A DNA stretch of 22,730 bases from Ophiothrix spiculata (lineage: Eukaryota > Echinodermata > Ophiuroidea > Amphilepidida > Ophiotrichidae): the NCBI GenBank assembly GCA_000969725.1, contig JXSR01S002540.1. The stretch is one strand, 5' to 3'. Shown here in pieces: positions 9,611 through 18,948 of the stretch (position 1 is the first letter of the stretch; each line of letters opens with the position of its first letter). The translations under genes were made by a program, and so were the position numbers. Under the pieces are notes generated by a model. The model was not told the DNA's origin. It searched no databases and saw nothing but the letters and a program-made list of their open reading frames with translations.

Positions 9611-10198
9611 GAATACACTTACATTTAGTTTTGAATACTTGAAGTGTGAAGCATACCTTGTATTATATTCATGATTATCAGAATAAGTGTTAAACATATT
9701 GGCAAAGGCTGGTGGTAGTCAATTTTGACAATAGTTGTACATAAATATGCCAATGTTTAGATTACATGGGTCAAAAACTAGGTAATAAATAGTTGAAGAA
9801 TCTATAGGCCCTGCAGTCCCTTTAATTGTTGGTGTACCAGACATCGATGGGTCATCGACCGGTCGCCGACCGGTGTCCGGTTGGTCACCGGCCGGATTCC
9901 GTTCGGGCATCGAATTTCCGAAACTAGTACAACCCCCGGGGTTACTTAGTACAAAAGGGGTTATGGGGACGTGCTGCATTTCGGGTAGCAAGATCAGGCT
10001 CTCTGGTATTTCAATTGGTCCTTTTTCTTCGCACAATATGGTATTTTGATGAGTTCATTCTTCAAAATGTTCAAACATTTGCGCCAAATGCGCCAATTTT
10101 GACATTTCTTCTCAAACAATCAGATAATTTAGCCAAAATAGTGCATATTTGGGCAGAAAAAATGGTATTTGGGGGGATCTCGGGGACAGGTCGTTGTT
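9611..10198. other. Intergenic stretch with a GC-rich CCGG patch
   Basis: The patch at about 9838-9920 repeats ACCGG/GGCCGG words (GACCGGTCGCCGACCGG) and is rich in CpG compared with its surroundings. A 105-codon minus-strand frame crosses it but starts with a non-ATG codon and shows no known motif. TTAAAGGGACT (complement, 9815-9825) recurs at 20910. Confidence 0.4.
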
Positions 10199-10327
10199 CC
10201 GACGTGTCATTTCTCCGAACGGTTTTTGTTCCGAACGATCGTTTCTCCGAATGGTTTTTACTCCGAACGGATTTTTCTCCGATCGGTTTTTACTCAGAAC
10301 GGCCGTTTTTTCCGAATGATTTTTAGT
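10199..10327. repeat. Minisatellite, 16-bp unit, eight copies
   Basis: The consensus unit is CCGAACGGTTTTTNCT. Units start at 10199, 10215, 10231, 10247, 10263, 10279, 10295 (17 bp) and 10312. Units differ by one to six bases. Open frames on both strands follow from the repeat. Confidence 0.8.
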
Positions 10328-10496
10328 CCTTTGATCTGACAGGATCCATGAGATGAATACCCCATCACATCTGAGTAAACAGTCAGGCAAACAGGCAATT
10401 TATTGCGCGTCCACCGTCGTCTGCTTAATTTTCACGCATAAAAAAGGCGCCCTCAATCAACACTCAGGTACGAGAAAAGTGGCTCAATTTATTTTT

Positions 10497-10546
10497 NNNN
10501 NNNNNNNNNNNNNNNNNNNNNNNNNNNNNNNNNNNNNNNNNNNNNN
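10497..10546. other. Assembly gap (50 N) between likely overlapping contig ends
   Basis: Exactly 50 N. The 27 bases before the gap (10470-10496, ACGAGAAAAGTGGCTCAATT...) reappear directly after it (from 10547) with one extra A. The simplest reading is two contig ends that overlap but were not merged. A collapsed tandem repeat is the alternative. Confidence 0.85.
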
Positions 10547-10568
10547 ACGAGAAAAGTGGCTCAATTTA

Positions 10569-11393
10569 ATTTTTATGCATAAAAATGGTCACAGATTGTC
10601 ATTTGGAGGGTGCTCATGGATAATCATGAGTCGGAGACACTAATTTAAAGAGGCCAATAAACTCACCCAAATAGATAGTAATTCAAAATAATGTTACGTA
10701 TAGATGTAAAAATGATGTGATTTAAGTCATTTCTAAAGTGTGGTTTTTTTCATCGAGTGAGGTCAAATATGGTCTCTGCGTTTACCTTAATTTCTTCAAT
10801 TCTAGACTTAATATAATAGCCACTTGGCCAAAAGAAAACGAAAACACTTTGTACACGTTCGCTGAAATTCTTGCGTTAATTTTGCGTAAAACACGGGTCA
10901 GGTAGGAGAATGTGACCAAGCCTTTCAGGAAAGATAGGTTATTATAACATATTTTGCCAGCCAATAGATATAGATAGTTCGGTAAAACAATCGGCAGGTA
11001 AGTAGATGTGACATTATGATTTTATATGCTTAAAATTGGCAACTTTGTTTAAAATGTAATAAAATGAAGATTTTTTGTATTCCTCACTGTCAAACAAAAG
11101 CATGCTTTATTAGAAAAACTTTAAATATTTTCATCCATATCTCCATTTTTTATTTGCATTAACCCCGTTGTGATTATAGGGTTCGAATTCTGAACTATCC
11201 GACTGGTCACGTCAAGGAAAACAAAATATCGCGACCAAGTTTTTCAATATTGATCGAAAAAATTAACTGCTCATTAAAAGCTCATTTGCCAAGGACCTAA
11301 GTGCAGACTGCTCTTTATCGTTTTGGTCGACCCTAAACTAATTTTAGTGGTTTTGAAAATAGCAAGCAAAACAACAACAACTAGACATGACTG
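10569..11393. other. Non-coding stretch
   Basis: No gene or element recognised. A perfect 16-base palindrome, TGTCACTGCAGTGACA (11394-11409), marks its right edge where the tandem array begins. Confidence 0.4.
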
Positions 11394-11401
11394 TGTCACT
11401 G

Positions 11402-12375
11402 CAGTGACATGGACCCCGCCGCTGATTGTTTGTTTTCCTTGGAGGTGATTTCAGCCTTTAGACACTTTGGATCATTTGTGCAAGACAAAAAATATGACAC
11501 CTTAAACTTTCAAATTGGACATTATAAAAATATAACCTTTATTGTGACCTTTGACCCCTAAGAAAAGGTCAGCTGATGGAGTCACCATAGGCACTTTTAA
11601 TCGTTGATTCAAGACAAACAATTTGACACCATAACCTTTAAAACTGGACAAAGTTGAAAAATTGAGCTTTATCATGAGTCATGACCTTTGACAACTTATA
11701 AGTAAAGGTCGACCGATGTGGTCACCATTAACACTTTTGATCGCTAGTCAAAGACAAATAATTTTAAACCTTTACCTTTGAAATCGCATAAAGTTGACAA
11801 TTTGACCTTTCTTTTGACACTAAAGGTCAAGCGGTGGTGTCAGCATTGGTTGAAAATTTGACCTTTCTTTTGACCTTTGACCCCCAACAAAATGTCGGAC
11901 AATGGGGTCACCATCAACACTTATGATCGCTGGTCCAAGATGAACAATTTGACACCTCAACCTTTGAAATCGGACAAAGTTAAAAATTTGACCTTTGACA
12001 CTTTTGATTACTGCTGGTCCAAGACGACCAATTTGAATCCTTAACCTTTGACATTGGACAAAGTTGAAAATTTGATCTTTCTTTTGACCTTTGACTCCCA
12101 GGGAGAGATCAAATGACGGGGTCACCATTAACACTTTTGATCACTAGTCCAAGACGAACAATTTGACACCTTAACATTTAAAATCCGACAAAGTTGACAA
12201 TTTGACCTTTCCATTCACCTTTCTTTTGACCTTTGACCCCCAAGGAAGGATCGGACGACGGGGTCACCGTTGACACTTTTTATCGTTGGTCCAAGACAAA
12301 CAATTTGTCACCGTAAACGTTGAAATCGAACAAAGTTGAAAATTTGACCTTTTTATTTGACCCCGGGTGACCCCG
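11402..12375. repeat. Degenerate tandem array, ~140-bp unit with DR1-type sites
   Basis: Each unit runs GGGGTCACCATTAACACTTT, then a GATC...CCAAGACGAACAATT segment, then GACACCTTAACCTTTGAAAT, then GGACAAAGTTGAAAATTTGA, then CCTTTCTTTTGACCTTTGAC. Unit starts (GTCACCAT or a variant) lie near 11581, 11720, 11836, 11908, 12121 and 12263, with several internal deletions. TGACCTTTGACCCC, the complement of GGGGTCAAAGGTCA, occurs exactly at 11545, 11871 and 12227, with close variants at 11682 and 12085. That word is a direct repeat of AGGTCA-type half-sites spaced by one base. No coding capacity. Confidence 0.8.
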
Positions 12376-12739
12376 TTTGACCTCTGATGAAATTATCATT
12401 ATGTAACAATTATAGAGGGTCTCAAGACGTTTCATATCCATAAATTTGATGATCGTACCTCAAAACGCTGATGAGTTGAAAAGTTTTTCGTGAAAATCAT
12501 GTTTTTGACCCCGTGACCCCTACGTATAAACTATCATGCTAGAAAACCCCTGGAGAAAATATCTTGACCAAACACCTTTCCCAGCGACGCTTGAACTGAG
12601 CTACAGATCAATTTCCATTTTAAGTCCCATCAATGAGATAACGTTGTCTTCAGAGCTTAGACTAAATTTTAAATATACTGCCAATATGGACGTATCAGGG
12701 CCGCAGATGTACAGAGAATGGTTATACAGAAGCGTGCAT
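12376..12739. other. Junction between tandem array and LINE, unrecognised
   Basis: A 77-codon plus-strand open frame starts at 12536 (MLENPWRKYLDQ) but has no motif I know and runs into the LINE. It could be a remnant exon or chance. Confidence 0.3.
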
Positions 12740-14727
12740 GCTATCACCAATGTATCCAGAAGAAGGTAACATTTTCGTCACCCACTGTTTCCAATAAGTT
12801 GTTTTTAACTAATTATAGAAATAAGTTAACTAATCTTATTCGTGCCTCGAAGAAAAATTATTATTCTAATTTGCTTGATGATAACAAAAACAATCTTAAG
12901 CAAACCTGGAAAATCTTGAATGGTTTGCTGGGCAGGGATCGTAAAATTGTTTTAATATCAATGGCACTGCTTTTTCCTATCCTAAAATCATTGCTAATGG
13001 TTTTAATGTGCTAATCTTAAGGCTGGAACTAGCCCTGGTTATGACGATATTAAAACTGATGCTATCAAGGCTGTTAAACATCTTATTGCCAGTCCTTTGG
13101 CCCATGTCTTTAATTTATCTATGTCAACAGGTATCCTTCCACATCAATTTAAGTTAGCTAAGGTTATTCCCATCTTTAAATCTTGTGACTCAAGTTTGTG
13201 TAATAATTATAGCCCAATTTCACTTCTTCCTGTTTTTTTCTAAATTATTTGAACGTATCATTCATAAAAGACTCTATAATTTCCTTACTCATCATGATTT
13301 GCTCCATTCCAGTCAATTTGGTTTTAGAAATAAGTTTTCCTCTTACATGGCCGTTCTTGAGGCATACAACACCATTGCCTCAAACCTTGATAATGGTAAT
13401 CACACTGCTGGAATATTTCTGGACCTCTCCAAGGCATTTGACACGATTAGCCATGACATCCTTCTCCTTAAACTGCACCATTATGGTGTCCGTGGGAATG
13501 CCTTGGATTGGTTAAGAAACTACCTCACTGACAGAAAACAATTGGTTTATTTCAATAACTGTAAATCTGACATCGGTACAGTTCAGTGTGGTGTTCCACA
13601 AAGATCAGTTCTGGGTCCATAACTTTTCATTTTATTTATTAATGATATTGCGTATGCGTCAAACAAGTTACAATTTTTCATTTATGCTGATTACACTAAT
13701 ATTGTTATGTCCGATCATGATATAAATCAGCTCATCAATTCATTGAATACTGAGTTATCCAATATTTCCATTTGGTTTAAAGTAAACAAATTATCTTTGA
13801 ATATTGATAAAACTAATTATATTATGTTTTAGAATCGCCATAGTAATCGTATGTACAATGATACTCGTATTTTAATTGATGGTAATGTATTAAGTAAAGT
13901 GTGTCATACAAAGTTTCTTGGAGTGTATATGGACGAATGCCTGACTTGGCAGAAGCACAATACTTATACCAATATTGTTTCTAAATATAGTGGTATTTTA
14001 TTTCGCCTGAAACATATCCTTCCCCACCTGTATTATTGCATTATTATTTGGGCCGATTCAAATAACTGTAGTCTTAACACAATTTTACTTAAACAAAAAG
14101 AATTGTCAGATTATGCACAAATTCAACTTGGCTTGCACACTCTTATCCATTATTTTCACAATTGAATATGTTGACTATTTATGATATCCATAGTTTATTA
14201 AAATCACTGTTCATGTATAAGTTTATTGCCAAAGCTCTTCCCCAAAACTTTGATCATTATTTTGTCACAAACGCATCTTTTCATGCGTATCCCACACGTT
14301 CTTCCAATTTATTTAGGCCTGCATTTTTCAGATCCGACTTGGCTAAGAATACTATTCTTAGTCAAGGACCTTTGCTCTGGAATTCAATTCCTGATCATAT
14401 CAAATCTATTCCGACCTGTAATGCTGTTAAAAAGGCTTATACAAGGTATTTGATTTCATTGTACCATTGATTTTAATGTTTATTACAAATTATATGTATT
14501 TGTTATTTTATTATATTGATCATATATTCCTCCATATACCATTGCCAACATGCTTGTCTCTTGTCTGTCTGCACCTGTCCTTGTCTGTCCTCGTCTTAAG
14601 TAACTTAAGTCTATAAGGGTCACTACTTTTCACGAGCTTTGCTCTTTTGTAGGGTTCTAGCATGATATTCATTATATACATATTATATTACTTTCTCTTA
14701 ACGTATTTAATTGAATAAACTAACTAA
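12740..14727 (+). mobile_element. 5'-truncated, degraded non-LTR retrotransposon (CR1/L2/Jockey group)
   Basis: The element lacks ORF1 and the endonuclease; it begins in the linker before reverse transcriptase (NYRNKLTNLIRASKKNYY). RT pieces follow: SPGYDDIKTDAI (13034 on), LAKVIPIFKS, SQFGFRNKFSS, FLDLSKAFDTISHDILLLKL, CGVPQRSVLG, IYADYTN and NKLSLNIDKTNY. The C-terminal piece has YPTRSSNLFRP and GPLLWNSIPDHIK. About 80 codons are missing between FN (near 13008) and the SPGYDD piece, a T-run frameshift lies near 13237, stops lie at 13620 and about 13830, and a further frame change lies near 14160. The catalytic YADD is YADY at 13683-13694. The 3' UTR ends TTGAATAAACTAACTAA, a short tandem tail as in this group. 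It is dead in several independent ways. Subfamily assignment is uncertain. Confidence 0.88.
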
Positions 14728-15969
14728 GAACTATGGACTATGGCGTTGTACGCTTCTCAGTGAGAAAAGAGGAAATATCTATTGATCAGAAAGTATCACT
14801 AATATTGTGTTAATCAACTCTGTAGAGTTTCACATCTCTAGGTAACGTATGAAAAAAAAAGGCAAATTCATTTTCCTTTGTTTAACATTGCAGTGCACGG
14901 CTTTGGACCTAATTTTCCGAGATATTTGTACCTTCAGGTTTCCAATTGTATCTATGTCACTTCATTGAGCTTGAAAGTAACCTTGTTATGAGGTTTATAA
15001 GTGTAGTTACAAACGTGAGAAAGCACAAGTCTCCAAAATTGGTAAATACAGAGATATGGTGGGTTATTGAAGATGGAAACCAACAGAAACAATATATTCC
15101 ATATTTAATGTCAAGTCTGTATCACAACTTTTTTCCTTGTTTTAATGTTTTAATGGTTCCAACTATATAAATAACACATTTGTGTGTTCTTTTATTATTT
15201 CCGGTATTTTACTTGACATTTTGAAATACCGTTAGAAAATCTATTACTATTATTTAAATCCAACTTTCTCCCGGTCAATTTTTTTTTCGCTTGGTGATTT
15301 TTTAAAATTTGTATTTAGTTTAAACCCAAAAAGTACTAGACCAACTGAATTTTCTTGAAGTTGCTAGGGAGTAATTTAGGGTAAGGTTGTTGAATTCGAC
15401 ACAGTTGACAAATATCATAATAGCCTGGCCAGGCAACATGTTGCCACATCCGGGAAATATTGCCTATATACAAACCAAGACTGGATTGTTATGCTGAGAA
15501 TAGCTGAAACGAAGAGCGATGAGCGATCTTCAGTTGCACTAACTATAAAAAAAGTTTGTCGGAAAAGCTGGACATCGTCATATTCGTCATGAAAAGGTAA
15601 CGAACATAATTACTAATTAATGCCCCAGACACACTATATACGCTTACGATTGATAATTTAAATGAGCTTTTTAAACCAAAAATTGACACATTAACATATC
15701 AGCACATCTCTATGATTTTAGTATGAAACTTAATCGTATAACTTAATTTGCAGAACATATTGTTTTAGTTACAAATATGTGTCTCTCGAGGTCGCTGGCG
15801 AGTCTGTTTTGGGTCATCATCATAAACTTAAATGCGACCGACGATTGATCTTGAAAAACTATCAAAATGGAGGATTTTTCTATCTGAAACGTCTGTAATT
15901 CTATGTTGCCCTTAACCCTTACCCTGAATTGGAAGGTGTTCCGTTTTCCAACTACGTCATAGGAGAAAA
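14728..15969. other. Non-coding stretch
   Basis: No exon or element recognised. Overlapping palindromes CCTGGCCAGG and GGCAACATGTTGCC lie at about 15425-15445. ATGAAAAG|GTAACG near 15589 could be a start-plus-donor of an unseen plus-strand gene, but there is no second exon to support it. Confidence 0.4.
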
Positions 15970-16060
15970 AAAAGCATGTTTTCACCGGGATTCGAACCCA
16001 TGACATCTGACTTCTCAAGCGAGGCTCACCACTAGCAGGCCACCACGGGGCTGCTGCCCG
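15970..16060 (-). mobile_element. tRNA-like SINE head
   Basis: On the minus strand an A box (TGGCCTGCTAGTGGTGAGC, 16024-16042) and a B box (GGGTTCGAATCCC, 15987-15999) are correctly spaced. No acceptor stem can be formed with the 3' flank, so it is not a plausible tRNA gene. The downstream body probably continues toward about 15850, but I cannot define its end or tail. Confidence 0.6.
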
Positions 16061-16155
16061 GGCAGCGATTTCGTTCCCATATGCAACCCACGTATTTGAA
16101 CTTAGGCGTGACAGTGAGCTTTAGTGAGTTTTAGCGGGGTTAGGGTTAATCCAAG

Positions 16156-16353
16156 TTCAACCGTAAAAATAAAGGTAATGCACGAATCACTGCTCTTAGG
16201 GTTGAAATTAGAATGGTTTGTTCATCTTGATACCACGATGTTGCACCGTATCATTCTAATCTCAACCCTATACCTCTACTGATTCTTACAATATACATAC
16301 AAGAAATCAGGCCTGAAGAATTGACGCTTAAATACCTTTATTTTACGGTTGAA
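16156..16353. mobile_element. MITE, 198 bp, TTCAACCGTAAAA termini
   Basis: The left end TTCAACCGTAAAAATAAAGG and the complement of the right end TTCAACCGTAAAATAAAGG are inverted copies. An inner inverted pair is AGGGTTGAAATTAGAATG (16198-16215) and CATTCTAATCTCAACCCT (16252-16269). The rest of the arms pairs loosely. No open frame. Target duplication not resolved. Confidence 0.7.
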
Positions 16354-17440
16354 ATAGATTACGGGTAATCGAAAAAAAAAATTAAGACGTTGGTATAAAT
16401 GTTTCAAGGTTTTGAGTAAAGGAGCAATTATGATTACTGGACTTGCTTGTTATAGCAAACTACGCTTCGTGTTGCCCCTGCAACACCTCGTCATGTGAAC
16501 ATTCGCTCATTTGTTTCGAGGTTTTCCTACATATTTGAATTTTTTACTGGTAGGATAAAAAGCTTGTATAAAAAACACACATTAGGTTTTTTAAAAGCTT
16601 GAAATTTGTGGTTTAAAAATAAATTCAGTTATGTTCAGTGTATAAAGGATAAACGTCAAAGTTTATCTGGCTGGCTTTTTCGATTAAGACAGTGTTTAAA
16701 ACAAACAAATGAAATGAAGACATTTCATGTCGGCTTTTAAAATAAAAAATTGTATATCAAAACGCATTGATAAAGTTTTATTTTTGTAGATCGAATAAAT
16801 ATTTTAAATAGCCTTATTGAACAATCAAGTCAAGCAATATTTGCTATAGGCAAGTTACAACGACCTCGTTGATGAGGAACATTAGCTCAATAGAACCATT
16901 TTCCGGAAAAGGTCTCAGCGATATTAATTTAATTTTCAGCTTCAATAATCTGCTTCATATTTTCATAATTTTATATAATAATATTTAACCAAAAACGGTG
17001 AATGCTACACAATTCAATCATACCTCACTCACCTAATTTGAAATAAACAAACACGAGTCATTCACTTCCTACCAGCATAATTAAATAATTAACGTACGCT
17101 CTCGTTACGATTCCATGAATTTACTTGAAATCACCTGTAAATTTTTGGTCATGTCAACTGACGTCACACTATTATGAATGGAGACTACAGAGATATGGAT
17201 AGGAATCATTCTTTTTATCTGAATTTTGACGCAAAATATAAAGCAACATTTTTAACAATAATTTATGATATTACTTGACGCATGTTTGTTTGTTTGTTTA
17301 TCTCGGTTGGTCCGTGACGGACACATGCCATTAGATCCATGATGAACTCATGGTCTCTTCCAAGCTCATACAAAACCTGTAATGCAACCCCCCTACTTTT
17401 TTTTGTAACGAAACCCCCTATGAACTTGGTTTTGCTATCA
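16354..17440. other. AT-rich non-coding stretch
   Basis: No gene or element ends recognised. A minus-strand frame (17263-17643) overlaps a dispersed repeat and is probably not coding, because its counterpart at 19.5 kb is interrupted by a stop codon. Confidence 0.4.
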
Positions 17441-17520
17441 AAAGATAGGTATGGTCCTCTCCTATCCAACGATACCAAGATTACAAAAATCGGCCAAGGC
17501 GTTACGTAATTATGACGCCA
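17441..17520 (-). repeat. Dispersed repeat, copy A
   Basis: Read on the minus strand this contains GTCATAATTACGTAACGCCT, then TTGGTATC and TGGATAG. It is about 80% identical by eye to 19468-19542 on the plus strand. Weaker similarity extends upstream in both copies. Confidence 0.7.
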
Positions 17521-17953
17521 TAGAGGTCTTTCAGGTTGAAAAATCTGAATTTTGGCAAAATCAAATTTTTCTAAATAACGTAATTTCACAAGGTTTTTTT
17601 TACAAATAAAGAAGGGAAATGATAATTCTAACATGCCCTGCAAAATTCAGCCTCATAGCATGCATTCAAAATTGCGATTTAAAATTGTCAAAAATGTCAT
17701 GGGTTGCAACAACCCCCACACCCCAACTTTTTAACGGCCTACCCTAACCCTACCTTAGGTGACAACAACCCCCCCCCCTGATTAGACAAGGGTTAAAACG
17801 CAAGGTATAATAATAGGCAAGGATATGGACTAGCGTCAGAAAGTTGCTCCATCAAATATCATGGTTCTGTTACTTTTTTTTTTATATAAATGAGAAAGTG
17901 AACAATAGTCCATAAGGATTGACTAATATCAAAATCTAGCATAAGCATCAATA

Positions 17954-18618
17954 CTACACTCTTAGAAGGCCGGGATCAAATATACGAGTAGTTTTCGGGA
18001 TCATTTTATTTTGATCCTTTAACATGTTTAAGGATCACTTTTGATCCTTTAAGGATCACTTTTGATCCTTTAAGGATCAATATATACAAATGGATCAAAT
18101 TCACCAGGATCATTTTTGATCCTTTTTTAGGATCATTTTATTTTGATCCTTTTTGATTACAATACCAAAGTTTTGATCCGTATTTCTGGATTACTTTGAT
18201 ACGGAAAGGATGAGCTCACATTTTGATACCGCGTTTGGATGCAACGTGATGTTTTTTTCATATTTGAGTACACCCCATTACCGCTACACAGCGGGGAATG
18301 TATACTATGGTGTAACATGTATAAATACGTTGATTTCATCACACAGTCCCGTGGTCGAGGGGTTAGAGCATTGGTCTCGTAATTACCAGCAGGTAAAGTG
18401 CGGCGTGGGTTCAAACCCTGCTAGGGTCACTTCAGTGTGATGTTTTTATGCAGATCTTTTTTATAAGAAATATTTGATCCTTTTTTCGGATCAAAAATTG
18501 TGATCCTTATTTTGGGATCATTTTGATCCTTAAAGGGTAAGCTCATATTTGATACCAAAAAAGGATCAAAATTGATCCTTTTTGTCTCATATTTGATACT
18601 TTCTTTCTAAGAGTGTAG
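17954..18618. mobile_element. TA-flanked inverted-repeat element, 665 bp, GGATCA dyads
   Basis: The ends CTACACTCTTAGAA and TTCTAAGAGTGTAG are perfect inverted copies flanked by TA on both sides, as in Tc1/mariner-type insertions. Both subterminal regions (17975-18190 and 18470-18600) are made of repeated GGATCA/TGATCC words facing each other. A longer segment with GAGCTCACATTTTGATACC recurs on the right as AAGCTCATATTTGATACC. The middle carries a tRNA-like segment. No transposase. The terminal ACACTCTTA is shared with the element at 4094. Confidence 0.8.
18344..18431 (+). other. tRNA-Thr-like segment inside the MITE
   Basis: The A box is TGGTCGAGGGGTTAGAGC and the B box GGGTTCAAACCC (18407-18418). 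The anticodon arm TTGGT-CTCGTAA resembles tRNA-Thr(CGT) but has a two-base insertion, and the acceptor stem is mostly mismatched. CATCACAC before and GTGTGATG after form an outer stem. It could be a SINE head nested in the element or a captured tRNA remnant. Pol III transcription is possible; translation use is unlikely. Confidence 0.55.
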
Positions 18619-18875
18619 TATTATGGTAGATATCCCCATGACCTAATGCGTGGTTCACAGCAACAATAAAACTGGAGTGCAGGGGCAGAAGCCTTAAACA
18701 CGAAACAATAGATACTCATGCACCCTGCTCTTGACAGGATGCAACACCATTTTCAGAGATGTTGCCCACTGCGTTATCTGGCAAGCTGTTACAAACATAA
18801 ACTGCAGTGTGGATAAAGGTTAGGCCTGTGGAAACCGTTCTGGACACCGGTATTGCGAGAGCATGGCATGGCATC

Positions 18876-18948
18876 GATAGGCTGGAACCCGTTCCAGCCT
18901 ATCAATGGCTCTCCTGAGAACCCGTTCCAGCCTATCAATGGCTCTCCT
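18876..18948. repeat. Hairpin with duplicated right arm
   Basis: GATAGGCTGGAAC and GTTCCAGCCTATC form a 13-bp perfect stem around CC (18876-18903). The 31-base segment from 18885 (GAACCCGTTCCAGCCTATCA...) is exactly repeated from 18918, period 33. The exact repeat suggests a recent duplication or an assembly feature. Confidence 0.7.

Noticed and set aside
9719-10036. A 105-codon minus-strand open frame across the GC-rich patch
   Set aside because: It begins with TTG rather than ATG, has no known motif, and follows the composition of a short CCGG-rich repeat.
10112-10390. Open frames of about 90-100 codons on both strands around 10.2 kb
   Set aside because: They read through the 16-bp minisatellite, and one further open frame spans the N gap.
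11820-12134. A 104-codon minus-strand open frame
   Set aside because: It lies wholly inside the tandem array and its repeated peptide simply mirrors the repeat units.
15970-16060. A functional tRNA gene
   Set aside because: The A and B boxes are good, but no acceptor stem can be paired.
17263-17643. A 126-codon minus-strand open frame
   Set aside because: It overlaps a dispersed repeat whose second copy has a stop in the corresponding frame, so coding constraint is not supported.
17735-17760. Telomere-like CCCTAACCCTA
   Set aside because: Only two imperfect units; the same word also occurs by chance near 16135. This is not a telomere tract.
18350-18431. A functional tRNA-Thr gene
   Set aside because: The acceptor stem has several mismatches and the anticodon loop carries a two-base insertion.
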